A stretch of DNA of 50,129 nt, from assembly GCA_015232365.1 (NCBI GenBank), contig JADFZU010000016.1, positions 1 through 50,129 on the forward strand, in the 5' to 3' direction. This DNA comes from Magnetococcales bacterium. GTDB lineage: Bacteria; Pseudomonadota; Magnetococcia; Magnetococcales; JADFYX01. The position numbers and the translations under genes are program-made. This document shows, piece after piece, positions 25,234-34,702 of this stretch (position 1 is the stretch's first letter; each line of letters begins with the position of its first letter). Below the pieces are notes generated by a model. The model was not told the DNA's origin and ran no database searches. It worked only from the letters and a program-made list of their open reading frames with translations.

Positions 25234-25859
25234 TGCGACGCTTTTTACACAGATCAGGGCAGGGCGGGTTCTCCTTGTTAGAGGTGTTAATCACCTTGTT
25301 GATTGTCTCGATTGGCCTATTGGGAGTGGCTCGACTTTTAGCTCGTGCCCATGTTTCCGAGATGGAGTCTTATCAAAGGGTGCAGGCTTTGATTCTTCTC
25401 TCCGATATTGTCGAGCGGTTACAGATCAACCGGCTGACAGCCTCCTGCTTTGCTTTTACTACAGATATGACCACAGGGACCCCGTACATAGGTGCTGATG
25501 GCGACGACCTGCTGGGAACTCCAACCTGTACCGCCAGTGTTAGTGCGTACAACACCCAGGCGGTAAATACTATTACCACCTTGGATAGTCTGCTTAAAGG
25601 TTCAGCAGAGACTAAAGATAGTGCCAACGCCGGTGCTATGATTGGAGCACGTGCCTGTATCAGTTATAACAGCGGCAGTGAGCTGCTCAATAGTCTGGGT
25701 GTTGCTATCTCCGGTACAGGGGAATATACCGTTTCTATCGCTTGGCAGGGGCTGTCTGAAACCTTTGCATCGACAACTAATTGTGCCAACGGTCTCTATG
25801 GGTCTGAGTTGCAAAGAAGGGTTGTCTCTACCACTCTGCGTCTAGCCAGCCTTGATTGA
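25233..25859 (+). CDS. pilV: Minor pilin PilV
   Basis: A 208-residue minor pilin. The leader ends in Gly12 (QGG) before FSLLEVLITLLIVSIGLLG, with Glu5. The region after the helix (ALILLSDIVERLQINR) matches the PilV consensus, where a run near RMRxN is typical. The ATG overlaps the fimT stop (TGATG). The C-terminal part has four cysteines. PilV, PilW and PilX with PilY1 form the priming complex at the pilus tip in Pseudomonas-type systems. Confidence 0.9.
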   Translation: MRRFLHRSGQGGFSLLEVLITLLIVSIGLLGVARLLARAHVSEMESYQRVQALILLSDIVERLQINRLTASCFAFTTDMTTGTPYIGADGDDLLGTPTCTASVSAYNTQAVNTITTLDSLLKGSAETKDSANAGAMIGARACISYNSGSELLNSLGVAISGTGEYTVSIAWQGLSETFASTTNCANGLYGSELQRRVVSTTLRLASLD

Positions 25860-25871
25860 TGGAGTGTTGAA

Positions 25872-26999
25872 ATGACGGTTAACTGCAAATATTCAACAAT
25901 CACAAAAGCAGAAGGAGAGGCTGGGGTAACTCTTATTGAGTTGATGATCTCCCTCACCATCAGCATGGTTATTATTTTGGCTGTGGTTACCATGTTGACT
26001 GATGCCTCCCGCTCACATATGGAGGTAAACAGATCAAGCCAGATGATAGAAAATGGCCGGTTTGCCATCCAGCAAATCCGTACCGATCTCCGGCTTGCCG
26101 GTTATTACGGGCACTATTTTTTCGGTAATATTCCAACTCCTGCAACTCTGCCGGACCCATGTGTTACAACACCTGCTGCGACAATTTTGAGTGGTATGGC
26201 TCTACCGGTTCAAGGTTATAATGCTGGAAGCTTAACCCAGCGCCCCGACCTTACCGCCACCACCTGCACCGGCTCTTTTCTGTCAGACAGCAACCTTAAT
26301 CCTGGGTCGGATATTTTGCTGATTCGCCGGGCAAATACAGGAGTTTTTATCGGCACACCCGAACTCAATGTTCCCTATCTTCAATCCAATGTCTCAACAG
26401 CAGAAATTCAGTTTGGTGTTACTACTGCAAATGTTACTGGAGCTGTCGGTTCCACCACAGCAGATACCTCCGTTGCTGCAACCATGATGAAGGTGGACGG
26501 TACAACCCCGGCAGATATAAGAGAGTATACGCCCAGGCTCTATTTTATCGCTCCATGCAGCATTGGCAGCGGTGCAAATGGTCTCTGTGTCGCTGGTGAT
26601 GATGGTATTCCAACCCTAAAAATGTTGGAGTTGAGCGGTGGAACAACAACCTCTATTACCATAACCCCCCTTGCCGAGGGGATTGAATATATGAAGCTGA
26701 GTTATGGAGTCGATAACTCTCCGGTAACTATCAACTCAACAACCGGAATGATCGGTGACGGGGTTCCTGATATCTATACCCAAACTCCAACCCTTGACCA
26801 GTGGCCTCTGGTGGTTTCGGTTCAGGTCAACATGCTGGCGAGAACCCCCAGTCCTAGCGGTGGTGTTCTTGATGATAAAAGCTACAATTTGGGTGGAACC
26901 GCTATTACAGCTTCCGTTCTTGATGATAACTATAAACGCCATGTATTCAGCAACGAGGTAAGCTTGACCAACATGGCCGGACCACGGGAGATACCATAA
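25872..26999 (+). CDS. pilW: Minor pilin PilW
   Basis: At 375 residues this is the largest of the minor pilins. The leader ends in Gly18 before VTLIELMISLTISMVIILAV with Glu5; Val replaces Phe at mature position 1. ENGRFAIQQIRTDLRLAGYYG is the PilW hallmark after the helix. The long Ser/Thr-rich C-terminal part is beta-rich by appearance. It begins 12 bases after pilV and its stop shares one base with the pilX start (TAATG). Confidence 0.9.
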   Translation: MTVNCKYSTITKAEGEAGVTLIELMISLTISMVIILAVVTMLTDASRSHMEVNRSSQMIENGRFAIQQIRTDLRLAGYYGHYFFGNIPTPATLPDPCVTTPAATILSGMALPVQGYNAGSLTQRPDLTATTCTGSFLSDSNLNPGSDILLIRRANTGVFIGTPELNVPYLQSNVSTAEIQFGVTTANVTGAVGSTTADTSVAATMMKVDGTTPADIREYTPRLYFIAPCSIGSGANGLCVAGDDGIPTLKMLELSGGTTTSITITPLAEGIEYMKLSYGVDNSPVTINSTTGMIGDGVPDIYTQTPTLDQWPLVVSVQVNMLARTPSPSGGVLDDKSYNLGGTAITASVLDDNYKRHVFSNEVSLTNMAGPREIP

Positions 27000-27442
27000 T
27001 GTACCTTGATATGCATAACCGTGAAAGAGGTGCGGTTACCCTGCTGGTCAGCCTGACCATACTGTTGATCATGACCATGCTGGTGCTGTCGACCATCAAT
27101 ATAAATACAATCAACTTTCGAATTGCTGGAAATATGCAGGCCCAGAAAATGGTGGAGTCTGCAGCTATACAGGGTCTGGAAAATGTTATGAGCCAGACCG
27201 GAACCTTTACCTCAACCAGTACTGCCCAGACCATTGTTGTCGGTGACTATTCAGTAAGTATTGTTCCATCTGCCTGTATCGGTACCAAGGTCATGAGTGG
27301 TTTTAGTGCCGTGTGGGGGATGTCGCCAGAGGAGAATGTTTGGGAGATGGAGGCTCAGGTTTCTGACCAACTGACTGGAGCTAGCATAACTCTGCACCAA
27401 GGGGTTAAAATTCAACAATTAGCTGATAGTTGCAATCCATAA
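26999..27442 (+). CDS. pilX: Minor pilin PilX
   Basis: A 147-residue protein. The N-terminus reads RERGAVTLLVSLTILLIMTML. The PilX hallmark RIAGNMQAQKMVESAAIQGLE follows the helix. As in other PilX proteins, the canonical Glu5 of the mature pilin is missing (Leu here) and Ala follows the cleavage Gly, so this subunit probably caps or sits at the tip. The start overlaps the pilW stop by one base; pilY1 begins 12 bases downstream. Confidence 0.88.
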   Translation: MYLDMHNRERGAVTLLVSLTILLIMTMLVLSTININTINFRIAGNMQAQKMVESAAIQGLENVMSQTGTFTSTSTAQTIVVGDYSVSIVPSACIGTKVMSGFSAVWGMSPEENVWEMEAQVSDQLTGASITLHQGVKIQQLADSCNP

Positions 27443-27454
27443 CGGGAGATGGCC

Positions 27455-30400
27455 ATGTTCTCTATAACTATAGGTAAAAACAAGAGGCACTCATTTATTG
27501 GCTTTTTTTTGATCCTGCTGCTAACTGTGTCTCCAGGGGTGGTACAAGGAGCGTTTGATCCGGTTAATGATGATACCGATCTGTTTTTGACCAACCCAAA
27601 TGTTGCCTCAGACCGGCCAAATGTATTGATTATTCTTGATAATACAGCCAACTGGAACCAAGCTTTTAGCAACGAAAAGAGTGCTTTAGTCTCGGTTGTA
27701 GAGAGCTTGAATGATATCTACAACGTCGGCCTGATGATGTTTCATGAGACTGGCGGCAGTGACGATAATGTGGTTGGTAGTTATGTCCGTTATGCTGTCA
27801 GGCAGATGACAGAAGAGAACAAAGCTGTTCTCTCCTCTGTGGTTAATGGTTTGGACATAATAGGTGATAAGAGCAACAACGCTGTTACAGCTCTGGGAAT
27901 GTATGAGGCCTATCTCTACTATGCTGGTGCTGCTTCATATGCAAGTTATGGCAAGGCCAAGACCGACTATCAAGGTAATAGCAGCAATCCGGCTAATAGT
28001 TTAGGTGATCACGCCCTGGGCAGTTCGCCAAACTCCAGTACTCCCTTTAATTCTCCAATTAGTAACGGCTGCCAAAAAAACTTTATCATCTACATAAGCA
28101 ACGGTCCAGCCAACGAAAACTCTAGTGTCCTACAGACATCAGAAAATGTTTTGGCGAATTTAACCGGTAACTCTCCACCAAATGTGATCTCAATTACACC
28201 AGATGGGCAAGAGGGAAACTGGGGTGATGAGTGGGCAGAATATATGGCCAACTCAGATGTAAATGATGATATAGGAGAGACCCAGAACGTCTTTACCTAT
28301 ACTTTGGAGGTAGATCCTGGAACTACAGGTGGTGGCCCGGACATGACCGCTCTCTTAAAGAGTATGGCCAATAAGGGGAAGGGGCGTTATTTTGCCGTCT
28401 CCAGCAGTAACAACGGCCAGGCCATTGTCAACGCCTTGAACCAAATTTTTCAAGAGGTGCAATCGGTTAATAGTGTTTTTGCTGCTACAACGCTTCCGGT
28501 AAGTGTTAACGTTCGTGGAACCAACCTAAATCAGGTTTATGTTGGAATGTTCCGTCCTGATAGTCAAAAACTGCCCCGCTGGTATGGTAATCTGAAGTGC
28601 TATCAGTTGGGGCTGGATGATAGTACTGGGGAGCTATACCTCACTGATGTCAACGATGTAAAAGCTGAAAACAGCACCACCGGCTTTGTCACCAATAACG
28701 CTACAAGCTTCTGGACCGAAAGCTCAAACTTTTGGAGCTTCCGTCCTGCTGAGGATAACGGCAGTGGTGGCAACTCCGATCTGCCGGACGGTGATCTGGT
28801 GGAGAAAGGTGGTGTTGCCCAGAAACTTCGCACCGATTTTGCTACAAGTCAGGCAGGCAGGAACCTGCTAACCTGTACCGGAACCTGCTTGACAGATGGC
28901 ACGCTTACCGATTTTAACACTGACAACAGTGATATTACCTCAGCGTCTCTACTGCTGGATGTCCAGTCGGTATCGGCTTTGAGTGGTTTACAGACTCAGG
29001 AGATTACCAGTCTTAGCGATATAAAGAGTGTAAGTTCCTTATCTACAGCCTCTAATCCTGTGGCGGTCAGCTCTCTGGATAATGGGGCTACCAGTCAAAC
29101 CATAAGCTCCCTATCCTCTTCTGTCAGTAAGGCAATCAGCAATTTAACCAATAATCCTGTTGTTCAGACTATCTCAGGTATAACCCGTTATGCCAATAAG
29201 GTTGCAGAAGCGACGGTCAATGGTCACGGTTACTATACCGGACAGGTGGTGACAATTGCTGCTGCTGGTTGTAGCGGAAGTTATGTTGGCACTTTTACGG
29301 TTTCGGTAGTTGATACAAACAGATTTAGATATGCAATTCCTAGTGGTAATCCAGGAGCTTGTGGCGGTGGAACGGCAACAACAACCAGCACTATTAATAC
29401 AGCCACCATTGCCTCCCATGGTTTTAGCAGTGGTCAGAGCGTAACCATTGCCGGGGTAACTCCATCAGATTTTAATGGCACCTGGACCATCACCGTCATA
29501 GATAGCGACTCATTTAAATTTACTTCAGCAGCACCCCTGGGAGTGCCAACAATTTTTGGTACGGCTACCGGGCAAAGTACAACAGCCACTGCTACTACTT
29601 CATCAGCTCACGGTTACTCTTTTGGTGATAGCATAACCATTGCCGGAGCCACGCCTACCGGATATAACGGTGCAGTCACCATCACTTCAGTGCCCACAAC
29701 AACCACCTTTACCTATGCTTTGTCATCCTCTCTAGCAACAGCCAGTGGAACAATTACCGCAGCCCAGGGCAGTACAACGGTAACAGCAACTACCTCGGCA
29801 GCCCACGGTTACAGCAGTGGTGATACTGTAACTATATCCGGTGCTACACCCATCGGTTATAACGGTAGCTACAGCATCACTGTGACCGGAACCACCACTT
29901 TTACCTATGAAACAGCAACCACTTTGACCTCCCATACCGGTAGTGGAGTTATCGCCTCTAGTGGTGTTTCTAACAGTGCTACTGCGGTGGTAGACAGCCA
30001 CGGTTTTACAAGCGGTGACTGGGTGACTATAGCTGGAGCCTCGCCAAGCGATTATAACGGCTCCTACTCAATAGTTAAGGTGGACGACGATACATTTACC
30101 TATACCCTTGCTACAACACCAACCGCTGCTACAGGCACTATCACCGCTCGACTGAGCAGCAACACCGCATTTGCCAGCCTTGGTGGTCACGGCTATTCCA
30201 CAGGGGACAGTATCACCATAAGTGGGGCCAGTCCGGCGGTGTATAACGGTCAATTTACCATAACCAAAATAGATGATGACAACTTCAGCTACCCTTTAAC
30301 AAGCTCCCCACAAGAGAGTGCCAGCGGTACTATTACTGCTGGGGTGGCCTCGACACAGGCTTCTGCTACTGCCATCTCCCACGGTTTTACTACAGGAACC

Positions 30401-32257
30401 GACGTGACCATTGCCGGTGCGTCACCTGGAGCTTTCAACGGGACATATACAATTACCGTTACCGATAGCGATAGTTTTTACTACACTATAGCTTCAGCCC
30501 AGGGGACCGCCAGCGGCACTATCACCGCCGAAGAGGTGGGAGCTGGAGTATATGTAAGTGCTAGGGACGACCTTATTAACTGGGTCCGGGGAACAGATAA
30601 TTTTTCTGATGAGAACTCCAACAGCAGCAGCACCGATGTTCGAGCCACGATCCACAACGATGTCCTCCACTCCAAACCGGCTATTATCAACTATAACCGC
30701 TTTGGTGACGACAACGATATCATGGTTTTTTACGGTGCTAATGATGGAGTTTTTAGAGGGGTAAAGGGTGGTTTTGATAGTACCACTGGTGAGCCTGACC
30801 CTGGTGCAGAGGTGTGGGGGTTTATTCCAACAGAGTTTTTCGGGCAGTTAAAACGGCTACGTAATAATGACCCGATTATTAGTAGCTCCAGCAAAAAACC
30901 CTATTTTGCCGACGGCACTATCAGCACCTATATTTTAGACAATAATGGTGACGGCATTCTAAAGCCGACAAGCGTAGATGGGGACCTGGTCTATCTTTTT
31001 ATCTCAATGCGTCGTGGTGGCCGCCTGCTCTATGCTTTGGATGTAAGCACCCCTTCTGATCCTAAATTTTTGTGGAAGCGGGACCATAATGATTTTCCTG
31101 AACTTGGTTACACCTGGTCCGATCCAACTGTAGTGACCAATTTAGAAGCGGGTAGCGATCCAGTACTGATTTTTGGTGCCGGTTATGATCCGGTAGTAGA
31201 AGATGTTCCACCAGAGGATATTACCGCAGTCAGCTCCACTACCGTAACCGCCGGGACCGCAATCTATACCAGAAGTATGGGTCGAGGGGTTTTTGTTCTT
31301 AACGCCTTGACCGGTGATCTTCTTTGGCAGGCCGGACCTCCAGCCTCAGATCCCGGCCTTGGAACCTACACTTATCTTCAGGTCTCTGGCATGGATTATA
31401 GTGTTCCGGGAGCGGTAACGGTTCTGCGGGACCGTAATAGCAACAATATAGTCAATAGGGGCTATTTTGGCGATACCGGGGGTAATGTCTGGCGTATTGA
31501 TATGAAAGTGGACTTTGATAACTGGACAGTTACCAAGCTTGCTGCAGTTGCTGATACTACAACTATTCCTGCCGGACTGCGTAAATTCCTCTATGCACCA
31601 GATGTGGTCTATGGTGATGGTTATGATGCTGTACTGCTAAGCAGTGGCGACCGGGAACATCCGTTGGATGTCTCGGTAGAAAACCGGATGTACATGTTTA
31701 AAGACCAGGCCATTGGTACAACGGCAGCAGTTGACTCGGTAGGCATATCTCTCTCATGGCCCCTGACTGAAGGGAGTCTCTACGATGCTACTACCAACTG
31801 TATTGGCGATGTAGCCGATTGTGTGGGAGAGACCCAGTCCGATGCACAGACCCTCCTTGATGGCCAAAGGGGCTGGTATATACCGTTGGCGGCAGGAGAG
31901 AAGGGGGTTGGTAATGCCATCACCCTGAACAATGTCACATTTTTCAATACCCACCAGCCAGCTTCAGTAGCAACCAGTGTTAGCTGTGTTAGCGATCTTG
32001 GCGTGGCCCGCTCTTATCAGATTGCTTTCCAGAATGCTACCTCTATGTCTGATCGTAACCAAGATGGTGAAGAGAAGGCGGAAGACCGGGCACAGGTCCA
32101 CTCAGGAGGCGGCTTTTTACCTCCGCCAACACCGGTAATTGTTGATATTGATGGTAAAACCGTAATAGGTGTTGTCTCTGGTATTACCGTATCCTCTCCT
32201 CCTGGTATCCAATTGGGGGCAAGGGTTCGGCGGTTCTGGTTTAAGGAGATAGATTAG
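27455..32257 (+). CDS. pilY1: PilY1 pilus-tip protein with seven tandem repeats
   Basis: PilY1 sits at the pilus tip, controls retraction and can act as an adhesin or surface sensor. The 1600 residues start at ATG 27455, since GGGAG lies 6 bases upstream; the ATG at 27449 is too close. A signal peptide covers about residues 1-35. Next is a von Willebrand A-like domain (about 50-340) with a changed metal site (LDNTANWN, not DxSxS). A Ser-rich linker runs from about 490 to 580. Seven repeats of about 63 residues follow (about 583-1025), sharing HGYSSGDSVTIAGA and YNGSYTIT-like blocks. The C-terminal PilY1 propeller has a calcium-like loop DNNGDG and GDTGGNVWRID. It closes the pilin operon. Confidence 0.93.
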   Translation: MFSITIGKNKRHSFIGFFLILLLTVSPGVVQGAFDPVNDDTDLFLTNPNVASDRPNVLIILDNTANWNQAFSNEKSALVSVVESLNDIYNVGLMMFHETGGSDDNVVGSYVRYAVRQMTEENKAVLSSVVNGLDIIGDKSNNAVTALGMYEAYLYYAGAASYASYGKAKTDYQGNSSNPANSLGDHALGSSPNSSTPFNSPISNGCQKNFIIYISNGPANENSSVLQTSENVLANLTGNSPPNVISITPDGQEGNWGDEWAEYMANSDVNDDIGETQNVFTYTLEVDPGTTGGGPDMTALLKSMANKGKGRYFAVSSSNNGQAIVNALNQIFQEVQSVNSVFAATTLPVSVNVRGTNLNQVYVGMFRPDSQKLPRWYGNLKCYQLGLDDSTGELYLTDVNDVKAENSTTGFVTNNATSFWTESSNFWSFRPAEDNGSGGNSDLPDGDLVEKGGVAQKLRTDFATSQAGRNLLTCTGTCLTDGTLTDFNTDNSDITSASLLLDVQSVSALSGLQTQEITSLSDIKSVSSLSTASNPVAVSSLDNGATSQTISSLSSSVSKAISNLTNNPVVQTISGITRYANKVAEATVNGHGYYTGQVVTIAAAGCSGSYVGTFTVSVVDTNRFRYAIPSGNPGACGGGTATTTSTINTATIASHGFSSGQSVTIAGVTPSDFNGTWTITVIDSDSFKFTSAAPLGVPTIFGTATGQSTTATATTSSAHGYSFGDSITIAGATPTGYNGAVTITSVPTTTTFTYALSSSLATASGTITAAQGSTTVTATTSAAHGYSSGDTVTISGATPIGYNGSYSITVTGTTTFTYETATTLTSHTGSGVIASSGVSNSATAVVDSHGFTSGDWVTIAGASPSDYNGSYSIVKVDDDTFTYTLATTPTAATGTITARLSSNTAFASLGGHGYSTGDSITISGASPAVYNGQFTITKIDDDNFSYPLTSSPQESASGTITAGVASTQASATAISHGFTTGTDVTIAGASPGAFNGTYTITVTDSDSFYYTIASAQGTASGTITAEEVGAGVYVSARDDLINWVRGTDNFSDENSNSSSTDVRATIHNDVLHSKPAIINYNRFGDDNDIMVFYGANDGVFRGVKGGFDSTTGEPDPGAEVWGFIPTEFFGQLKRLRNNDPIISSSSKKPYFADGTISTYILDNNGDGILKPTSVDGDLVYLFISMRRGGRLLYALDVSTPSDPKFLWKRDHNDFPELGYTWSDPTVVTNLEAGSDPVLIFGAGYDPVVEDVPPEDITAVSSTTVTAGTAIYTRSMGRGVFVLNALTGDLLWQAGPPASDPGLGTYTYLQVSGMDYSVPGAVTVLRDRNSNNIVNRGYFGDTGGNVWRIDMKVDFDNWTVTKLAAVADTTTIPAGLRKFLYAPDVVYGDGYDAVLLSSGDREHPLDVSVENRMYMFKDQAIGTTAAVDSVGISLSWPLTEGSLYDATTNCIGDVADCVGETQSDAQTLLDGQRGWYIPLAAGEKGVGNAITLNNVTFFNTHQPASVATSVSCVSDLGVARSYQIAFQNATSMSDRNQDGEEKAEDRAQVHSGGGFLPPPTPVIVDIDGKTVIGVVSGITVSSPPGIQLGARVRRFWFKEID
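29202..30530 (+). repeat. Seven tandem ~190-bp repeats inside pilY1
   Basis: Seven units of about 63-65 codons follow each other in frame. Each has HG[YF] plus SGD-x-[VI]TI-[AS]GA near its start, [YF]NG-x-[YFW] about 15 residues on, an I/V-rich strand, then F-x-[YF] and a Gly/Thr-rich joint. Units 3 to 7 are most alike and unit 1 the most diverged. The pattern resembles the tandem beta modules of surface and phage-tail adhesins. Confidence 0.88.
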
Positions 32258-32369
32258 CACATCAAAACATTTCCGGCTTGATTGTTGCGTACATAAAATC
32301 GATTGGTATCTATATGGGTGAGATGCCGGTGTGGAGTTTATAAAAAACATCAGGCCGTGGAATGTCTAA

Positions 32370-34433
32370 ATGAATGAAGATCTGCTGGAACTTAAAAGAA
32401 ATCTGATTAAATATCATAATAATAAAGCCAACCTCACGGTTGATGATGAGGTGGTGGATGAGCCTACTATCTTTCCAGTTACTGATATTGATATTGAGAC
32501 CCAGTTTGTAGAACCTGAGGTTGAGCAGGAGAGTGTCGAATTTGTGACAGAGCCACCTGTTTCAGCAACTACCGAAGAGGAGCCTACTATTTTATCTGTA
32601 GAAGAGATTCCTGCTACTCTTGGTGTTGAAGAGCCAACGGACGAAGTTATAGAAGAGATTCCTGCTACTCTTGGTGTTGAAGAGCCAACGGTTGAGCCTG
32701 AATCAACTGTTATAGAAGAGGTTAAGCTTGCTGAGGTTGTTGCTGAAGAGGTTATTCCCCTATCCAGTGATGCTGAGAAGATTTTTGCTGATAGCAGAGT
32801 AGCCGGAATTCCAACTGCGTCAAAATCTAACCCCACATCTGGAGAGTTGATAAGTGATGGTTTGGCACTTGTCTGGCAGGGTAGCAAAACATTTTTTTGG
32901 CGGCTGGCCAAGACCAGGCGGCCACTTGGTGAGTTGGTTGTTATCATTCCAGTGGCTCTGCTCATAGGTTATCAGTTTAAAACCTTCACTATTGAGTCAG
33001 GCGAAAAAACTGTCTCTATCACTCCAGCACATATAGAGAAAGCCCACAAGGCTACTCTTCCTCAATTAGTAGTAAAGCCGGAGTCAGTAAAGCCTGAGTC
33101 TGACATTTTTATAGAGACGGTTTCGTCAGGTGTTGCCGATTTTAGTAGTAGCTTTCTCAAGAAGGTAGCTGGTTGGCGTGATGGAATGGTTGCAAAGGTA
33201 AACTCCCTGCAAGAGGAGAGCGACCGCAAAGAGGCTGTAAACAACTCCAGGGTTTTGAATAGTAATAAAATGCTGGTTGTAGTTACCCCGCCAAAAAAAC
33301 AGATGACGGTATACCAGTCGGCACCGGTTGTTGTAAATCCGGTTTTTAAGGCCGAGACTAAAACCTTTGAGCCAAGACCTATCCGGGTGGAGCCGGTTGC
33401 TGTAGAAGTGCCAAAAGCTGCTGCGGCTATTAAGGATGTTTTGGTAGAAGAGCCTGAGTTGGCAGTTGTTGAACAGCCAGTAGAGAAGGTTGTGGCTGCA
33501 CCCCTCCCTCTAGAAGGAGCAGATCAGGTTCCTGCAACCAAACCACTGAATAGGCATTTTTCTGCAAAACAGGCTAATCCTGTTATGGTTGCCCCGGCTA
33601 CTAAACCACATATGAAGCCAGTTTTTGCAAAACAGGCCAACCCTTATATGGTGGCTCCGTCCCCAAAACCACAGGCGAAGATCCATTTAGCAGGACAGGC
33701 TAATTCCGCTATGGTGGCTCCGGCTCCCAAGCAAAAATATAGATCCAGCTCTTATAGAGGGATAAAAGTTCTTTCCAAGGCTGCTCCAATTCCGCTGCAT
33801 AAAAAAACAGTTGGCACCAAGGGATTTGTGCTCTTTTTGGGTTCATACCGGCAGTCTAAATTTGACTATATGCAGAAAGTTATCGATAATTTGCAAAATG
33901 AGCCACTGGAGTTGATCAAGCAGACAGTAAAGATTAATGATGTATCTTATACCAGGCTTTATGCAGGTCCGTTTGCTGACCGAAAAGCTGCTATAACAGC
34001 TAAAGAAGATCTATTTGCTTCGCAAAAAATTAACAGCTCCATCACATTTTTGCAGCCGGGAGTCAGCCAATATTCCCAGATTGAACAGCTAAGAAAAAAA
34101 GTTGGGGCTGTTAAAAGACCACCCACCCAACAGAGTGCTGGAGTTATAGCCGGAGAGAAATATGTGGTTCGTGTCGGTTCCTATCAAAATGTTGGCATCG
34201 ACTCCTCCGGCAATCTGCTGCGCAAGATTATCGCTTTAGGCGGTGTCGGCTTTCAAAAAGATATTGAGGTAAATGGAAAAACTTTTTGGCGCGTCTACAG
34301 CGGCCCATACGTAAATATAGAACAAGCCATTAAAGCCAGACAGGTACTGGAAGAGAACCTCAGCCTTCCCAACATGGTTGTGATGAGTAAAAATTCCGGC
34401 AGATGGGTAAAGGTTGCAAAAAACCGCTCGTAG
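32370..34433 (+). CDS. Inner-membrane protein with two SPOR domains
   Basis: A 687-residue, single-pass protein. The cytoplasmic part (about residues 1-185) is very acidic and has a 17-codon duplication (EEIPATLGVEEPT). One membrane helix lies at about 188-206 (GELVVIIPVALLIGYQF). The periplasmic part has Pro/Val/Lys-rich stretches with three degenerate copies of KQANPVMVAP. Two SPOR domains end it: FVLFLGSYRQS to about 570, and YVVRVGSYQNV to about 680. SPOR domains bind denuded peptidoglycan at division or pole sites. It may anchor pilus or division components; that is inference. It follows pilY1 by 112 bases on the same strand. No close family is recognised beyond the SPOR domains. Confidence 0.85.
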   Translation: MNEDLLELKRNLIKYHNNKANLTVDDEVVDEPTIFPVTDIDIETQFVEPEVEQESVEFVTEPPVSATTEEEPTILSVEEIPATLGVEEPTDEVIEEIPATLGVEEPTVEPESTVIEEVKLAEVVAEEVIPLSSDAEKIFADSRVAGIPTASKSNPTSGELISDGLALVWQGSKTFFWRLAKTRRPLGELVVIIPVALLIGYQFKTFTIESGEKTVSITPAHIEKAHKATLPQLVVKPESVKPESDIFIETVSSGVADFSSSFLKKVAGWRDGMVAKVNSLQEESDRKEAVNNSRVLNSNKMLVVVTPPKKQMTVYQSAPVVVNPVFKAETKTFEPRPIRVEPVAVEVPKAAAAIKDVLVEEPELAVVEQPVEKVVAAPLPLEGADQVPATKPLNRHFSAKQANPVMVAPATKPHMKPVFAKQANPYMVAPSPKPQAKIHLAGQANSAMVAPAPKQKYRSSSYRGIKVLSKAAPIPLHKKTVGTKGFVLFLGSYRQSKFDYMQKVIDNLQNEPLELIKQTVKINDVSYTRLYAGPFADRKAAITAKEDLFASQKINSSITFLQPGVSQYSQIEQLRKKVGAVKRPPTQQSAGVIAGEKYVVRVGSYQNVGIDSSGNLLRKIIALGGVGFQKDIEVNGKTFWRVYSGPYVNIEQAIKARQVLEENLSLPNMVVMSKNSGRWVKVAKNRS
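32600..32691 (+). repeat. Direct repeat in the SPOR-protein gene
   Basis: An identical 41-base block occurs at 32600-32640 and 32651-32691, 51 bases apart, in frame. It encodes two copies of EEIPATLGVEEPT in the acidic N-terminal region. Such exact repeats allow length change by slippage or recombination without breaking the frame. Confidence 0.9.
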
Positions 34434-34470
34434 ATATCTTCTAGCTGAGTTTTCTCTTTCAAGCTTTACT

Positions 34471-34503
34471 ATACCATGTCACACTTCCAGCCGCATTTCT
34501 AGG
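34471..34503 (-). repeat. Dispersed repeat, family B copy 5 (fragment)
   Basis: On the minus strand it reads CCTAGAAATGCGGCTGGAAG then TGTGACATGG, a degenerate form of the CCTGGAAACGGC-TTGGAAGTG end. It lies in the gap between the convergent SPOR-protein gene and fliI, next to a family A copy. Confidence 0.6.
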
Positions 34504-34564
34504 ATGATAAAACCTGGGTGACTCCCAAGGTTTTTTTGCACATATATATACACACCAAGAACAG

Positions 34565-34625
34565 TTGGGGCGTTGTCCAAAATCCAATTGGGAGTGGGGC
34601 AGGCCCAATCCCAAATCCATCCCAT
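34565..34625 (-). repeat. Dispersed GC-rich intergenic repeat, family A copy 4
   Basis: On the minus strand it begins CATGGGATGGATTTGGGATT, continues with TGCCCCACTCCCAATTGG and ends ACAACGCCCCAACT. It is inverted relative to copies 1 to 3. It sits between the convergent SPOR-protein gene and fliI. Confidence 0.8.
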
Positions 34626-34702
34626 GAATAACTAATATGGGATGGTGGGAGCAAAGCCACTATGGTTTTTTTGGTAGTTTTAGAGCGAAAAGATGTTGGC
34701 TA

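Noticed and set aside
32414-32965. 183-aa minus-strand ORF over the SPOR-protein gene
   Set aside because: It is Ser/Thr/Val-rich only because it mirrors the Glu/Val/Pro-rich coding repeat; no ribosome site supports it.
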